DNA of 64,000 bases from Fibrisoma limi BUZ 3. GTDB taxonomy: Bacteria > Bacteroidota > Bacteroidia > Cytophagales > Spirosomataceae. Where the stretch lies: positions 1,961,212-2,025,211 of the forward strand of contig NZ_CAIT01000006.1 in the NCBI RefSeq assembly GCF_000296815.2. Reading direction: 5' to 3'. The notes under the pieces were generated by a model that was not told the DNA's origin, did no database searches, and worked only from the letters and a program-made list of their open reading frames with translations. Of the stretch, positions 34,371 to 42,790 are shown piece after piece (the first letter of the stretch is position 1; each line of letters begins with the position of its first letter). The position numbers and the translations under genes are program-made.

Positions 34371-35486
34371 CTATTGGCACCCTTGCCCGGTCACGACGAT
34401 CTGAGCGTCGAGAATTTCGTACCGGGCCTCGATTGCTTTACACACAATGGTCAGTTTGTCGTACAGCGACTCATCGGTAAGCGAGATCGTCAGCAGGCAA
34501 TGCCGCATCGCTTCTCTATCGTAGATGATGTCCACACCGTAGGCTTTCTCCAGCGCCTGAAATACCTCCGTCACGGGCGCATCGGTGAACGCAAAAGCTG
34601 CTTCGGCCGGTTTGTCGATCAGCATAGCCGGTTCCTCCACCAGCATCTTGGTCAGGCGGGCATCCGGCCGCGAAAACACCACCTTTTCGTTGGGCGTCAG
34701 TACCACGCCCTGCCAGGCCTGCTCTTTCGGCTTGCCCGTAATCCCTCCCGGCCGCACCGACACCGACACCTGGCCAGTTCGGACTTCGACCGTTGTTTCG
34801 CTGGCCTGCTCATACGCCCGAATGCGGAAACTGGTGCCCAGCACCTTCGTTACCAGTTCGTTGGCGTGGACCAGAAAGGGTTGCCGGGGATTCCGGACTA
34901 CGTCGAAGAAGGCATCGCCGGTGAGGTAAACCGTTCGGGTGTCAGTAGCAAACCGGGCTGGATAGCTCAGCCGACTGCCCGGCTGAAGCGTTACGCGGCT
35001 ACCATCGGGCAAGGTCAGTTGCTGCGGCTGGTTTGTCTCGTTATGCTGCTCGGTCAGTTGTTGGTCATCCTGCCGGGTGAGTTGCAGATACGTAATAGGC
35101 CGATCGACAGAGCGGGTGGTGGGCCACAACGCCCATCCCAGGCTCAGCATAACCACCAGCACGGCCGCTACCCGAACGGCCGGATGCTGATACCAACGCC
35201 GAACCGGCAACGGACGCACAGGAACGTCCGGCTGAACCTCCTCCATGCGCTCGATCGTTCGCTGGATAGTAGCAACCACCTCCGCGTCGGACAATTCGGG
35301 TTCGTTGGCCCGTAGCGCCTGCACTACCTGGCGGGCCTGTGCCAGTATGGCCGCTTGTTCAGGATGATCGATACCGTACGATTCCCAGAACGCCTGTTCC
35401 GCCAACGTAGCCGATCCGCGCACCCATCGGCGAAAGGAGTCATCGAATACAAAGTCGTCGGCCGTGTAGGTTGAATAATCAGTCAT
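34371..35486 (-). CDS. FecR family anti-sigma regulator
   Basis: A 371-residue inner-membrane regulator that transmits the substrate signal from an STN-type outer-membrane receptor to an ECF sigma factor. The cytoplasmic N-terminus (1-115) has the helical D-D-S-F-R-R-W-V pattern. A single membrane helix lies about 118-137 (VRVAAVLVVMLSLGWALW). The periplasmic FecR domain (about 150-270) contains L-P-D-G-S-R-V-T-L, V-Y-L-T-G-D-A-F-F-D-V and V-L-G-T-S-F-R-I-R-A-Y. The C-terminal DUF4974-like part (about 285-365) has F-T-D-A-P-V-T-E-V-F-Q-A-L-E. It stands between the ECF sigma gene and the STN-SusC gene on the same strand, the classic order. Confidence 0.95.
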   Translation of the reverse strand: MTDYSTYTADDFVFDDSFRRWVRGSATLAEQAFWESYGIDHPEQAAILAQARQVVQALRANEPELSDAEVVATIQRTIERMEEVQPDVPVRPLPVRRWYQHPAVRVAAVLVVMLSLGWALWPTTRSVDRPITYLQLTRQDDQQLTEQHNETNQPQQLTLPDGSRVTLQPGSRLSYPARFATDTRTVYLTGDAFFDVVRNPRQPFLVHANELVTKVLGTSFRIRAYEQASETTVEVRTGQVSVSVRPGGITGKPKEQAWQGVVLTPNEKVVFSRPDARLTKMLVEEPAMLIDKPAEAAFAFTDAPVTEVFQALEKAYGVDIIYDREAMRHCLLTISLTDESLYDKLTIVCKAIEARYEILDAQIVVTGQGCQ

Positions 35487-35675
35487 TGGCTGCTAAATGC
35501 CTTTCTACTGACGATTAGTCACGGAACTGAAGCAGATACCAATTTTCCGGGAAAAATTTTTACTTTTTTAAATTCTGAGACTTTTTTAGAGTAAGTAGAA
35601 GTAGGTACAACGGCGTATTTGAGAAAGGCAGTCTTTGTCACCGATCTATGTGTTCGTTGCGTAAGATGGTGCGTA

Positions 35676-36278
35676 TTAGGAGAGCAATGGCAGCAACAGG
35701 TAGAGCAGTGGCAGCTCGGATGCATACTGACGGAGTTTCTGCAACGCCAGTTGCAGCAGATTAGAGACCGTTTGCGGAGCCACGCCCATTACGTCGGCAA
35801 TGTGTTCCCGGTCGAGATCATGGAAGAATTTTAGGTAGATAACTTCCTGCTGGCGTTTGGGAAGCAGGTCAAGTATGTGCTTCAGGCGATAGGCCGTCTG
35901 GCGGGTGACTTCGTCGCTGATGATGGCGTCCTGCACCGAGAAGTCAACCTGAAACAATAATTCGTCGACCTCGCTGAACGATTGAAAATAACCCTGTTTA
36001 ACGGATTTGCGGTGAATTTTGCGCCGAAGCGACGCCATCAGATACGCCTTCGCCGGTATTTTCCCATCAACTGACGACCGGTGTAGCCATACGTCGACGA
36101 AGACATCCTGGATGCAGTCTTTTACTAATTCATGATCGGTGGTAAACTTGGTGCCATAGTGAAACAACGACCGAAAAACCGCCTGCATGAGCGATGCCAT
36201 AACATCCCCCTCTCCCTGTAGCAGTCGCTGCCAGAGACCTTGTAAGCCATTCTCATCAAGGCGGGTAAATGAATGCAT
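35676..36278 (-). CDS. ECF sigma-70 factor
   Basis: A 200-residue RNA polymerase sigma factor of the FecI-like group used by Bacteroidota glycan loci. Region 2 (about 25-95) contains T-D-H-E-L-V-K-D-C-I-Q-D-V-F-V-D-V-W. Region 4 (about 130-185) is LLPKRQQEVIYLKFFHDLD followed by the helix-turn-helix REHIADVMGVAPQTVSNLLQ. It should direct transcription of the downstream susC/susD unit when released by the adjacent FecR protein. A TAGCTTTG element (36321-36328) lies 43 bases before the start. The gap to fecR is 189 bases, long for this arrangement, and holds no visible gene. Confidence 0.94.
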   Translation of the reverse strand: MHSFTRLDENGLQGLWQRLLQGEGDVMASLMQAVFRSLFHYGTKFTTDHELVKDCIQDVFVDVWLHRSSVDGKIPAKAYLMASLRRKIHRKSVKQGYFQSFSEVDELLFQVDFSVQDAIISDEVTRQTAYRLKHILDLLPKRQQEVIYLKFFHDLDREHIADVMGVAPQTVSNLLQLALQKLRQYASELPLLYLLLPLLS

Positions 36279-36320
36279 ACGTTAGGTGACACTGAGTAGT
36301 TCCCTCTATGAAAAGCCAAC

Positions 36321-36328
36321 AAAGCTAT
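36321..36328 (-). promoter_or_regulatory. Bacteroidota -7 promoter element for the ECF sigma gene
   Basis: On the minus strand this reads TAGCTTTG, matching TAnnTTTG, in the spacer between the beta-propeller gene and the sigma gene. No clear -33 TTTG is seen. Confidence 0.45.
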
Positions 36329-36368
36329 AATATTACCAATAATTAATTGCACTCTAAAAGTCGAAATT

Positions 36369-37685
36369 TTAGCGCTTAGCCAATTCCTGCTCCCATATGG
36401 GCCGGAGGTCGAGTAAGTACAATTGCCGACCGTTGCCGCCGTGGGTCGAGTCGATGCAGACGAAGTTGCCGTCGTTGCTGTTACGCGGATGGAGATCGCA
36501 TCGCCATTCGCCGACGTAGCTTTCACCCGCCGGAAAGCTGCCGAGGTCGATACGTCGGTCGGTTGGCAGATGATAGAGGTAGGGCGTCTGGTTCCGATCT
36601 TTGGCCCCGGCGTAGTTGTCGTTCAGCAACCATTGATTATCGCGGCCGGGTACGTAGGTCTGGTGCCCATTGACCGGCATCTTGTCGGTCGGAATACGGT
36701 CGATCCTGCCGGTTTTATCTTCCAGGATGTAGAACGACTGCGGCTGTCCTTCCGGTTTGGTAAACGCGCAGATATGGGTCGGGTCGCGCCAGACGAAGTG
36801 CGACGTAAAGCCCGACGGATCAATAATGAAACGGTCGGAGCCGTCGGGGTTCATGGTGAACATCCGCGTAACGAAGTTGGTCCGGGCCATGACCTGCCGG
36901 TCCTCGCGCTTCGCCCGCCAGCGGTGCAGAAACGTCAGGCGGGTGCCGTCCGTGTTCACCAAGAGGTGATTGAACCAGTGGAAGTTGTCGGCTACGGACT
37001 GCCCGTTATGCAGCATCTCGGCAGCTTCGGCCAGCGACATAAGCAGTTTGGTATCGCCCGTCTGTAGGTCAATGCGGTACAGACCAATCGCCTTCGGTGC
37101 TTTCTCATCGTAGAACGGATCGCGAATACCGGCGTAGCCATACCCCGGCCGCAGGTCCTGAATCCGGCTGAACTCCGTGCCAATACCCCATTTCCCATCT
37201 GGACTCAGCGCGTAGATAGCTTTCGGCAGGGTCCGTTTTTTCCGGGTGGCCACATCAACGATATGGCTAACGTATTGATTGCCTATTCTGTCGTTCCAGA
37301 TAACCTCCGACCTTGGGCCTGAGCTGGCGTGCCCAGGAATCCATTGCAGCATACACCCCTGCTGCCAGCCCCAGGCCCGGCTTTCGCCCAGTTCAATCCA
37401 CTTGTCTTTTCGTTGCAGATCAACCACGCCGATTTTTATCACGTCATCAGCCGTCGGCGAACGGCCTTCGAAGTTGACCTGCATCCCGAGCACGTAGCGG
37501 TTCGTCGGATCGAACTGGAGTTTATCGTAGTAGCCGAACCAGTGAAACTGTGGGCCGGTCGTCAGGGGCCTGACCGGCACCACCAGCGGCTTTCCAGTAC
37601 GGCCAGCGGCCCAGATACGCCCACCCGAGGCCCACAGGCCGAAACCGGCTAAAGTACTCTGTTTCAGGAAAGCGTTGCGGTTCAT
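36369..37685 (-). CDS. Exported beta-propeller protein, oligogalacturonide-lyase-like fold
   Basis: A 438-residue protein with an export signal (about 1-26, N-R-N-A-F-L-K-Q-S-T-L-A-G-F-G-L-W-A-S-G-G). The body shows repeated propeller blades: F-D-P-T-N-R-Y-V-L-G, ALSPDGKWGIGTEFSR, LTFLHRWRAKREDRQ, R-M-F-T-M-N-P-D-G-S-D, FVWRDPTHICAFTKP and the final D-L-H-P-R-N-S-N-D-G-N-F-V-C-I-D-S-T-H-G-G-N-G-R-Q-L-Y. TolB-like proteins and PL22 oligogalacturonate lyases share this blade style. The H-W-F-N-H-L and H-G-G motifs hint at an enzyme site, but the lyase function is not shown. It follows the glucarate genes beyond a terminator, so it may be a separate unit; pectin or uronate context makes lyase activity plausible. 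Confidence 0.6.
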   Translation of the reverse strand: MNRNAFLKQSTLAGFGLWASGGRIWAAGRTGKPLVVPVRPLTTGPQFHWFGYYDKLQFDPTNRYVLGMQVNFEGRSPTADDVIKIGVVDLQRKDKWIELGESRAWGWQQGCMLQWIPGHASSGPRSEVIWNDRIGNQYVSHIVDVATRKKRTLPKAIYALSPDGKWGIGTEFSRIQDLRPGYGYAGIRDPFYDEKAPKAIGLYRIDLQTGDTKLLMSLAEAAEMLHNGQSVADNFHWFNHLLVNTDGTRLTFLHRWRAKREDRQVMARTNFVTRMFTMNPDGSDRFIIDPSGFTSHFVWRDPTHICAFTKPEGQPQSFYILEDKTGRIDRIPTDKMPVNGHQTYVPGRDNQWLLNDNYAGAKDRNQTPYLYHLPTDRRIDLGSFPAGESYVGEWRCDLHPRNSNDGNFVCIDSTHGGNGRQLYLLDLRPIWEQELAKR

Positions 37686-37754
37686 GGCAGCGGAGCGTCA
37701 GTGTTTCCGTAAAAGGATTGCAGTAGGGCAATTTCTACTTACGTGACGCAAAAA

Positions 37755-37799
37755 GTCCGGGCCAGGCCGCACGGCGGACCGTTCTTGCCTGGCCCGGAC
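37755..37799 (-). terminator. Terminator and conserved-loop hairpin, copy 2
   Basis: GTCCGGGCCAGGC (37755-37767) pairs perfectly with GCCTGGCCCGGAC (37787-37799). On the minus strand the stem is followed by TTTTT, giving a good intrinsic terminator for the gudD-like operon. Its 19-base loop AAGAACGGTCCGCCGTGCG (minus strand) is nearly identical to the loop at 29186-29205, which has a different stem. Confidence 0.82.
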
Positions 37800-37803
37800 A
37801 AGT

Positions 37804-39141
37804 CTACCAACGAACCGACTGGAACCGCCAGCCGGGTTGTACTTTCTGCATCTCAATCTCATCGTCGCGCCTGGTCAGGCCACAGTTCAGGTAGTTCTGA
37901 TGGAGCCTGGCCAATGCATCCCGGTCCAGTTCAACTCCCAGGCCGGGTTCCTGCGGCACCGCTACGGCTCCTTCGTCGAACGCAAATCGTCCGGTCGTGA
38001 CGATTTCATCCGACTGCCAGGGGTAATGCGTATCCAGCGCGTACGGGAGTTCGGGCAAAGCCGCGCCAAGGTGCACCATAGCAGCCAGCGAAATGCCTAC
38101 GTGGCTGTTCGAGTGCATAGACAAACCCCGCCCGAACGTCTGACAAATGCCGGCAAGCGTCATAGAAGACCGTAAACCACCCCAGAAGTGATGATCGCTC
38201 AGAATGATATCCTCTGATCCGAGCACGATACTGGAGACAATTTCGTCAAACGACGTAGTACACATGTTGGTGGCCAGCGGAGTTTTTAGGGCTTGACGGA
38301 CCTTTGCCATGTTCTCCTGTCCCCTGACCGGATCTTCCAGGTATTCGAGAATCGGTTCCATTTCCCGACCGTACTGAATAGCCGTTTCTACGTTCCAGAG
38401 GGCGTTGGGATCAATTCGTAGCGGTACGTCCGGACCGAATGCCTCCCGCAGGGCAAACATGGCATCTACCTCCTGGCGGGGTTCAAACACACCCCCTTTC
38501 AGCTTGATCGATTGAAAGCCGTACTCCGCACACATGGCTTTCGCCTGAGCCACGATGCCTGCCGGATCTAACGCAGCGGCTTGTCGGGCGGCCGCCCAGC
38601 CTGTGGCAGCAGGGTCGGTGCCAAAGCCAAGCTCACCGCCTGCACCTTCGTATTTGTAAAACAGGTACGCCGAGAAAGGCACCCGGTCGCGCATCTTTCC
38701 GCCCAGCAGATCAACCACCGGCCGCCCAACGACCTTGCCGATGATGTCCATGCAAGCGACCTCAATGGCGCTGAAAATATGCACCAGCTTCCGCTGATCC
38801 CAGGGAGCTTCACCCCGTTGCGCAGACGTCTCCGTACCGAAGCGATTGACCAGAGCCTGCCGAATTTCATTTAACTGGAATACATCTATCCCAATAAGCA
38901 AGTCTCTGGATGACTCCAAAGCCGCATTGATACCACTATTGCCCGGAATTTCGCTGATGCCCGAAATACCGTCATCCGTAACTAATTCGACGATTGTCCG
39001 GAGCGCATAAGGCGCGTGCAAACCAGCCGCATTCAACAAAGGTGGGTCCACGATCGCAATGGGCGTAATGTACATTTGCTGGATCAAGGGACCAGTTTTC
39101 CTGTAGCGCCCATTGTCAGCTAACACGCTATGCGGCTTCAT
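37804..39141 (-). CDS. gudD: Glucarate dehydratase (enolase superfamily)
   Basis: Predicted to dehydrate D-glucarate to 5-keto-4-deoxy-D-glucarate. The sequence tracks glucarate dehydratases closely: A-G-L-H-A-P-Y-A-L-R-T-I-V, G-I-S-E-I-P-G, IEVACMDIIGKVVGRPV and P-F-S-A-Y-L-F-Y-K. The catalytic K-L-K-G-G motif is near residue 212. Metal ligands follow as D in L-R-I-D-P-N-A-L-W, E in Y-L-E-D-P and a later N, then H in S-M-H-S-N-S-H-V and D in Y-A-L-D-T-H. The ATG at 39141 overlaps the upstream gene by 14 bases; an internal ATG at 39075 (M-Y-I-T-P-I) matches where the family usually begins and may be the true start. It is the last gene of the glucarate operon. Confidence 0.88.
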   Translation of the reverse strand: MKPHSVLADNGRYRKTGPLIQQMYITPIAIVDPPLLNAAGLHAPYALRTIVELVTDDGISGISEIPGNSGINAALESSRDLLIGIDVFQLNEIRQALVNRFGTETSAQRGEAPWDQRKLVHIFSAIEVACMDIIGKVVGRPVVDLLGGKMRDRVPFSAYLFYKYEGAGGELGFGTDPAATGWAAARQAAALDPAGIVAQAKAMCAEYGFQSIKLKGGVFEPRQEVDAMFALREAFGPDVPLRIDPNALWNVETAIQYGREMEPILEYLEDPVRGQENMAKVRQALKTPLATNMCTTSFDEIVSSIVLGSEDIILSDHHFWGGLRSSMTLAGICQTFGRGLSMHSNSHVGISLAAMVHLGAALPELPYALDTHYPWQSDEIVTTGRFAFDEGAVAVPQEPGLGVELDRDALARLHQNYLNCGLTRRDDEIEMQKVQPGWRFQSVRW

Positions 39142-40252
39142 CGGCTACGGTTTGAAGGAGTCCCTTGATGTAGCCATAACAGAATGCAAACGCCTGTAGG
39201 CCACTATTACTGTCCGGATGGGTCGGTACGTGGTCCGGCATGACCATACCATTAAATCCAACATCGCGGAGGGCTCTGACAACGTGCAGAAAGTTCATAT
39301 CACCGTTGTCGGGATAAACTTCCTGAAAGTTGTTCCAACCGCCCTTAATGTTGCGTAAGTGAACGTTAAATAGCTGGTTTCGCTCCCCAACCCACTTAAT
39401 GATCGGCATGATTTCGGTTTTGGGGTCTTTCAGCCCTTCGGCAATGGAACCGATACAGAAGTTGAAGCCGTGGTACTCACTGTCGTACAGTTTGGCAAAG
39501 CGCTTAATGCCTTCAAACACATCGGGACTATTCCAGCGTGTTATGCCCCGGTAACCGACGGGCGTCGGCGGATCGGCGATGTGGTTGGCTAATTTGACTT
39601 TATACTCTTTGGCAACCGGCAGGATTCTGTCGAGAAGATACGTGATGCGTTCAAACATCTGGTCAATTGATACATCGCCCGCAATCGTTTTCGGGTCATT
39701 GCGTTTCAAGGCCTCCGCATAATTCCAGGTGCTGTACATGGCGTTTCCCCGCTTGGGATCAATCGTTTTTCCCGTGCGCAGAACCGGCAGAATTGTGGTG
39801 TTGTAGTTCAGCACCTTGATACCGGTTTTTCCGGCCACCTGTATCATTTGCTGTAAAATCTCGATTTCACGATCCCGCTCCGGGCTTTTCCCAAGCATGA
39901 TGTTTGGGTATTCTACCTTATCGATTCCTGCCGAAGTCAACGGGAAGTGATAGGCGTCGAGGCTAATGCCATATTTCTCACAAGCTTCTTTTTTTGCCAG
40001 CGAGTCATCGAGGTCCCAGCCTTTTCCGGGGATTGTTTTGGGCGCTCCACCATCCAGATTATATACGCCATGACGCGCCTTAAACTCCAGGTTCTCCTTT
40101 GACGTACCACCCGTCTGACAACCCACTTTCATGAGCACTTTCTTCGGCTTAGCCTTGTTCCGTTCGGCGTTGGCCGTAGCCTGTTCCGTTCCAAACGCAG
40201 CCGCCCCTACGGAGCCAGTTGCAACGACTCGGATAAACTTCTTACGATTCAT
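39128..40252 (-). CDS. Mannonate dehydratase homologue (UxuA family) with N-terminal signal
   Basis: A 374-residue TIM-barrel protein resembling D-mannonate dehydratase, which converts D-mannonate to 2-keto-3-deoxygluconate. Supporting motifs are K-V-G-C-Q-T-G-G, YHFPLTSAGIDKVEYPN, K-V-L-N-Y-N-T-T-I-L-P-V, K-L-A-N-H-I-A-D-P-P, G-F-N-F-C-I-G-S-I-A-E and F-N-V-H-L-R-N-I-K-G-G-W. The metal-site C and H of the family are present. Unusually it begins with a secretion-type leader (N-R-K-K-F-I-R-V-V-A-T-G-S-V-G-A-A-A-F-G, about 1-28), suggesting periplasmic location. It lies between the reductase and gudD-like genes. It may process uronate-derived acids outside the cytoplasm, or act on a different sugar acid. 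Confidence 0.75.
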   Translation of the reverse strand: MNRKKFIRVVATGSVGAAAFGTEQATANAERNKAKPKKVLMKVGCQTGGTSKENLEFKARHGVYNLDGGAPKTIPGKGWDLDDSLAKKEACEKYGISLDAYHFPLTSAGIDKVEYPNIMLGKSPERDREIEILQQMIQVAGKTGIKVLNYNTTILPVLRTGKTIDPKRGNAMYSTWNYAEALKRNDPKTIAGDVSIDQMFERITYLLDRILPVAKEYKVKLANHIADPPTPVGYRGITRWNSPDVFEGIKRFAKLYDSEYHGFNFCIGSIAEGLKDPKTEIMPIIKWVGERNQLFNVHLRNIKGGWNNFQEVYPDNGDMNFLHVVRALRDVGFNGMVMPDHVPTHPDSNSGLQAFAFCYGYIKGLLQTVADEAA

Positions 40253-40278
40253 GGTGTTAAGGGTTTAGAGCTTGATTC

Positions 40279-41136
40279 TTATTCTAATAGCAACACAAGG
40301 GCGCTGTGGTCTAACTCACCGTTTCCCTGAGCCAGCGCGGCCTCCATCTGGGCGGCTACCAGGGCGGTGCCGTTGAGCGAAATAGAAAACTCCTGCCCGG
40401 TCTGCAAGGCGATGCCCATGTCTTTGCTGTGTAATTTAATTTTGAAACCGGGCGTAAAATTTCGCTCAATGATCCGTTTGCCGTGCAGATCAAGGATACG
40501 GCTTTGGGCAAAACCACCCAGCAGGACCTCCCGCATTTTCTCAAGGTTCACGCCGGCTTTGGTAGCCAGCGTAAAGGCCTCGGCTACCGCCTGGATCGTC
40601 ATCCCGACAATCAGTTGATTACAGGCTTTCGTGGTTTGACCGGCTCCTGGCTCGCCAATGTGCACAATATTTTTACCCATCGCCTGAAACAGCGGCAAGG
40701 CTCGCTCAAAAGCCGATTCGCTACCGCCAACCATAATCGACAACGTAGCGCCCTCCGCCCCTACCTGTCCGCCCGACACCGGTGCATCCAGCGCTTCGAC
40801 GCCCTTTTCCTGCATCAGCGCATGAATGTTCCGAGCCGTAGCCGGCGCGATGGTCGACATATCAATGAACAGTGCCCCCGGCCGAATACCAGCCAGCACG
40901 CCTTCCGGCCCGGACACAACCTGCTCCACATCCGGCGAATCTGGCAGCATGGTGATAATGACGTCGCACTGTTCGGCCAATGCCCTGGGCGATGGCAACG
41001 ACTGAGCCCCAGCCGCTATCAATGCCTGGGCGGCTTTGCTTTGACTCAATATTGATACCGAATAACCTGCCCTAATTACGTTCAGGGCCATGGGCTTGCC
41101 CATGATACCCAGGCCAATAAATCCTACTTTTTCCAT
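40279..41136 (-). CDS. garR: 2-hydroxy-3-oxopropionate (tartronate semialdehyde) reductase
   Basis: A 285-residue NAD(P)-dependent beta-hydroxyacid dehydrogenase predicted to reduce tartronate semialdehyde to glycerate, the last step of the glucarate route. ATG 41136 (M-E-K-V-G-F-I-G-L-G-I-M-G-K-P-M) is the start; upstream codons come from a repeat hairpin. The Rossmann motif GLGIMGKPMA is at 7-16, the substrate motif D-A-P-V-S-G-G near 117, the catalytic Lys in G-Q-T-T-K-A-C-N-Q near 168, and K in F-K-I-K-L-H-S-K-D near 237. Its place beside aldolase, gluconate-type permease and gudD genes supports this assignment over 3-hydroxyisobutyrate dehydrogenase. Confidence 0.88.
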   Translation of the reverse strand: MEKVGFIGLGIMGKPMALNVIRAGYSVSILSQSKAAQALIAAGAQSLPSPRALAEQCDVIITMLPDSPDVEQVVSGPEGVLAGIRPGALFIDMSTIAPATARNIHALMQEKGVEALDAPVSGGQVGAEGATLSIMVGGSESAFERALPLFQAMGKNIVHIGEPGAGQTTKACNQLIVGMTIQAVAEAFTLATKAGVNLEKMREVLLGGFAQSRILDLHGKRIIERNFTPGFKIKLHSKDMGIALQTGQEFSISLNGTALVAAQMEAALAQGNGELDHSALVLLLE

Positions 41137-41146
41137 CTTGTGTCTA

Positions 41147-41199
41147 GGCCAAGCTCTGGCTTGGCCCGTGTATATGAAAGGCCAAGCCAGAGCTTGGCC
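41147..41199. repeat. Nested palindromes between gntP-like and garR genes
   Basis: GGCCAAGCTCTGGCTTGGCC (41147-41166) and its exact reverse complement (41180-41199) are separated by 13 bases. Each half is also a hairpin by itself (8-base stem, 4-base loop), so the region can fold as two small hairpins or one 20-base stem. It lies inside the operon, 10 bases after the gntP-like stop. Confidence 0.9.
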
Positions 41200-41209
41200 A
41201 GGACGACAA

Positions 41210-42655
41210 TCAAACCAGCGGAAACAATTGAGCCGCAATCATGATGACGACGAGTCCGGTTAATCCCATCACGACCAGCAGGGGCGAAATGGTTTTCAAC
41301 GCTTCCCGTTCGGTCAGATTGCTCAGTTTACAGATAATCCAGAAACCGGCGTCGTTCATCCAGGGAACCAGCTTTGAGCCGCAGCCAATTGCCAGGCCCA
41401 GGTACAGCGGGTGAAAACCAAGATTGGCGTTAGTCGCCATTCCCGACAGAATACCGGATGCAGTGATTAAGGCCACTGTCGCCGAACCCTGTGCGGTCCG
41501 GACGATAGCCGCAATCAGAAAAGCCAGCGGAATCAGGGCCATCTGGTAACCTCTGGTCATGTCAGCAATGCGTTCACTGATGCCGGTTTGTTGGAGCATT
41601 CCCCCAAACGCTCCGCCTGCTGCGGTGATCAGAATGATACCCCCTCCACTCATCAGGGCTGCCTGAACAAAGGAGGTCAGCCCTTCTTTGCTGTCTTTCT
41701 TCTGATTAGCCAGTATGACCAATGCCACAATACCACCGGTGACGATCGCAATGTTCTTATCTCCAAAGAATTGCACAAGTCCAAACAACTGGCTACCGAT
41801 AGACGCCTGCGTAACGGCCACTTTTGGGGTTGATAGTGCATCAAGGGCCGTATCTGCGCAGATGAAGACCAGGGGAATCAGAACCGGCAGCAGCGATACG
41901 CCCAACGGAGGCAGGTGTTTGTCCTCTTTAGCCGCAATGGCTTTAATATCGTCCAGGCGTGCATCCAGCGAATCGCGCAGTGCAGTAGGCCATTTCTGAT
42001 TGGCCCACCGCGCAAAGAAATACCCGGCCGTAATCGTAAACAGGCCAACAATCGTACCGCCGATCATCATCATGCCGATCGGAATGTTCATCTCACCAAT
42101 GAGGAACAAAGGACCGGGCGCGGGTGGCACCAACGAGTTTGCCATGGCAGCTCCCGCCATGATGCAGAGCACCAGCAACAGGTAATTTTTGCCGATCCGC
42201 AGGGTCATGGCTTTTGCCAGCGGCATCATCAGGAAAATGACCGTATCAAAAAACACGGGAATCCCCAGAAAGAAGCTGCTCACCAAAAACGCGACCGGTG
42301 CTTTTTCGATGCCCGTCAGCTTTAACATCGACCGGATGATCCGTTCGGCGGCTCCACTTTCGAGCATACATTTTCCAATAATGGCGGCCATGGCAATCAG
42401 AATACCGATTTTGGCGCAGGTGTTACCAAACTCGGTCGCGATGCGTTCGCCAATTCCTTTTTTAGACAACGCCACGGCTGCCGTTGGGGCACTTCCTTTT
42501 GCGAGCGCGTATTGTTCTATGGTTGTGGCCGGGGTCAACAGAGCTACCACAAACGCACCAAGCAGCAGGGCCAGGAACGGGTGCAGTTTCAACCCGATGA
42601 TGCCGCCAACCACAATCAGCACGCCGACGGCTAAGATGAAAAGAGGGTCAGTCAT
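41210..42655 (-). CDS. GntP family sugar-acid:H+ symporter
   Basis: A 481-residue inner-membrane permease with about 12-14 hydrophobic segments. GntP-family marks include GLKLHPFLALLLGAFVVALL, the helix I-G-I-L-I-A-M-A-A-I-I-G-K-C-M-L-E-S-G-A-A, FFLGIPVFFDTVIFLMMPLA, N-S-L-V-P-P-A-P-G-P and GSATVALITASGI. Family members take up gluconate, fructuronate and related sugar acids with protons. Here the neighbours (GarL-like aldolase, reductase, glucarate dehydratase) suggest D-glucarate or galactarate as substrate, which is inference. A 25-base inverted repeat (42700-42780) separates it from the aldolase gene upstream, and palindromes separate it from the reductase gene. Confidence 0.92.
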   Translation of the reverse strand: MTDPLFILAVGVLIVVGGIIGLKLHPFLALLLGAFVVALLTPATTIEQYALAKGSAPTAAVALSKKGIGERIATEFGNTCAKIGILIAMAAIIGKCMLESGAAERIIRSMLKLTGIEKAPVAFLVSSFFLGIPVFFDTVIFLMMPLAKAMTLRIGKNYLLLVLCIMAGAAMANSLVPPAPGPLFLIGEMNIPIGMMMIGGTIVGLFTITAGYFFARWANQKWPTALRDSLDARLDDIKAIAAKEDKHLPPLGVSLLPVLIPLVFICADTALDALSTPKVAVTQASIGSQLFGLVQFFGDKNIAIVTGGIVALVILANQKKDSKEGLTSFVQAALMSGGGIILITAAGGAFGGMLQQTGISERIADMTRGYQMALIPLAFLIAAIVRTAQGSATVALITASGILSGMATNANLGFHPLYLGLAIGCGSKLVPWMNDAGFWIICKLSNLTEREALKTISPLLVVMGLTGLVVIMIAAQLFPLV

Positions 42656-42699
42656 TCAGGAAAAGGGTTAAGGAATGGTTAGGATAAAACGATGAATGG

Positions 42700-42780
42700 A
42701 ACGTTGATTGCTATGATTCTTATGATCAGCTAAGATGCTGTAAATCATAATTAAACATAAGAATCATAACAATCAGCGTT
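42700..42780. repeat. Long inverted repeat between aldolase and permease genes
   Basis: Arms 42700-42724 and 42756-42780 (25 bases) are complementary with two mismatches; the loop of 31 bases has an inner CAGC/GCTG stem. It lies 10 bases beyond the aldolase stop on the minus strand. It could be a terminator-like or mRNA-stability structure within the operon. Confidence 0.8.
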
Positions 42781-42790
42781 CTATTCACAC

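Noticed and set aside
34374..35315. 313-codon plus-strand open frame
   Set aside because: Antisense to the FecR gene; no motif.
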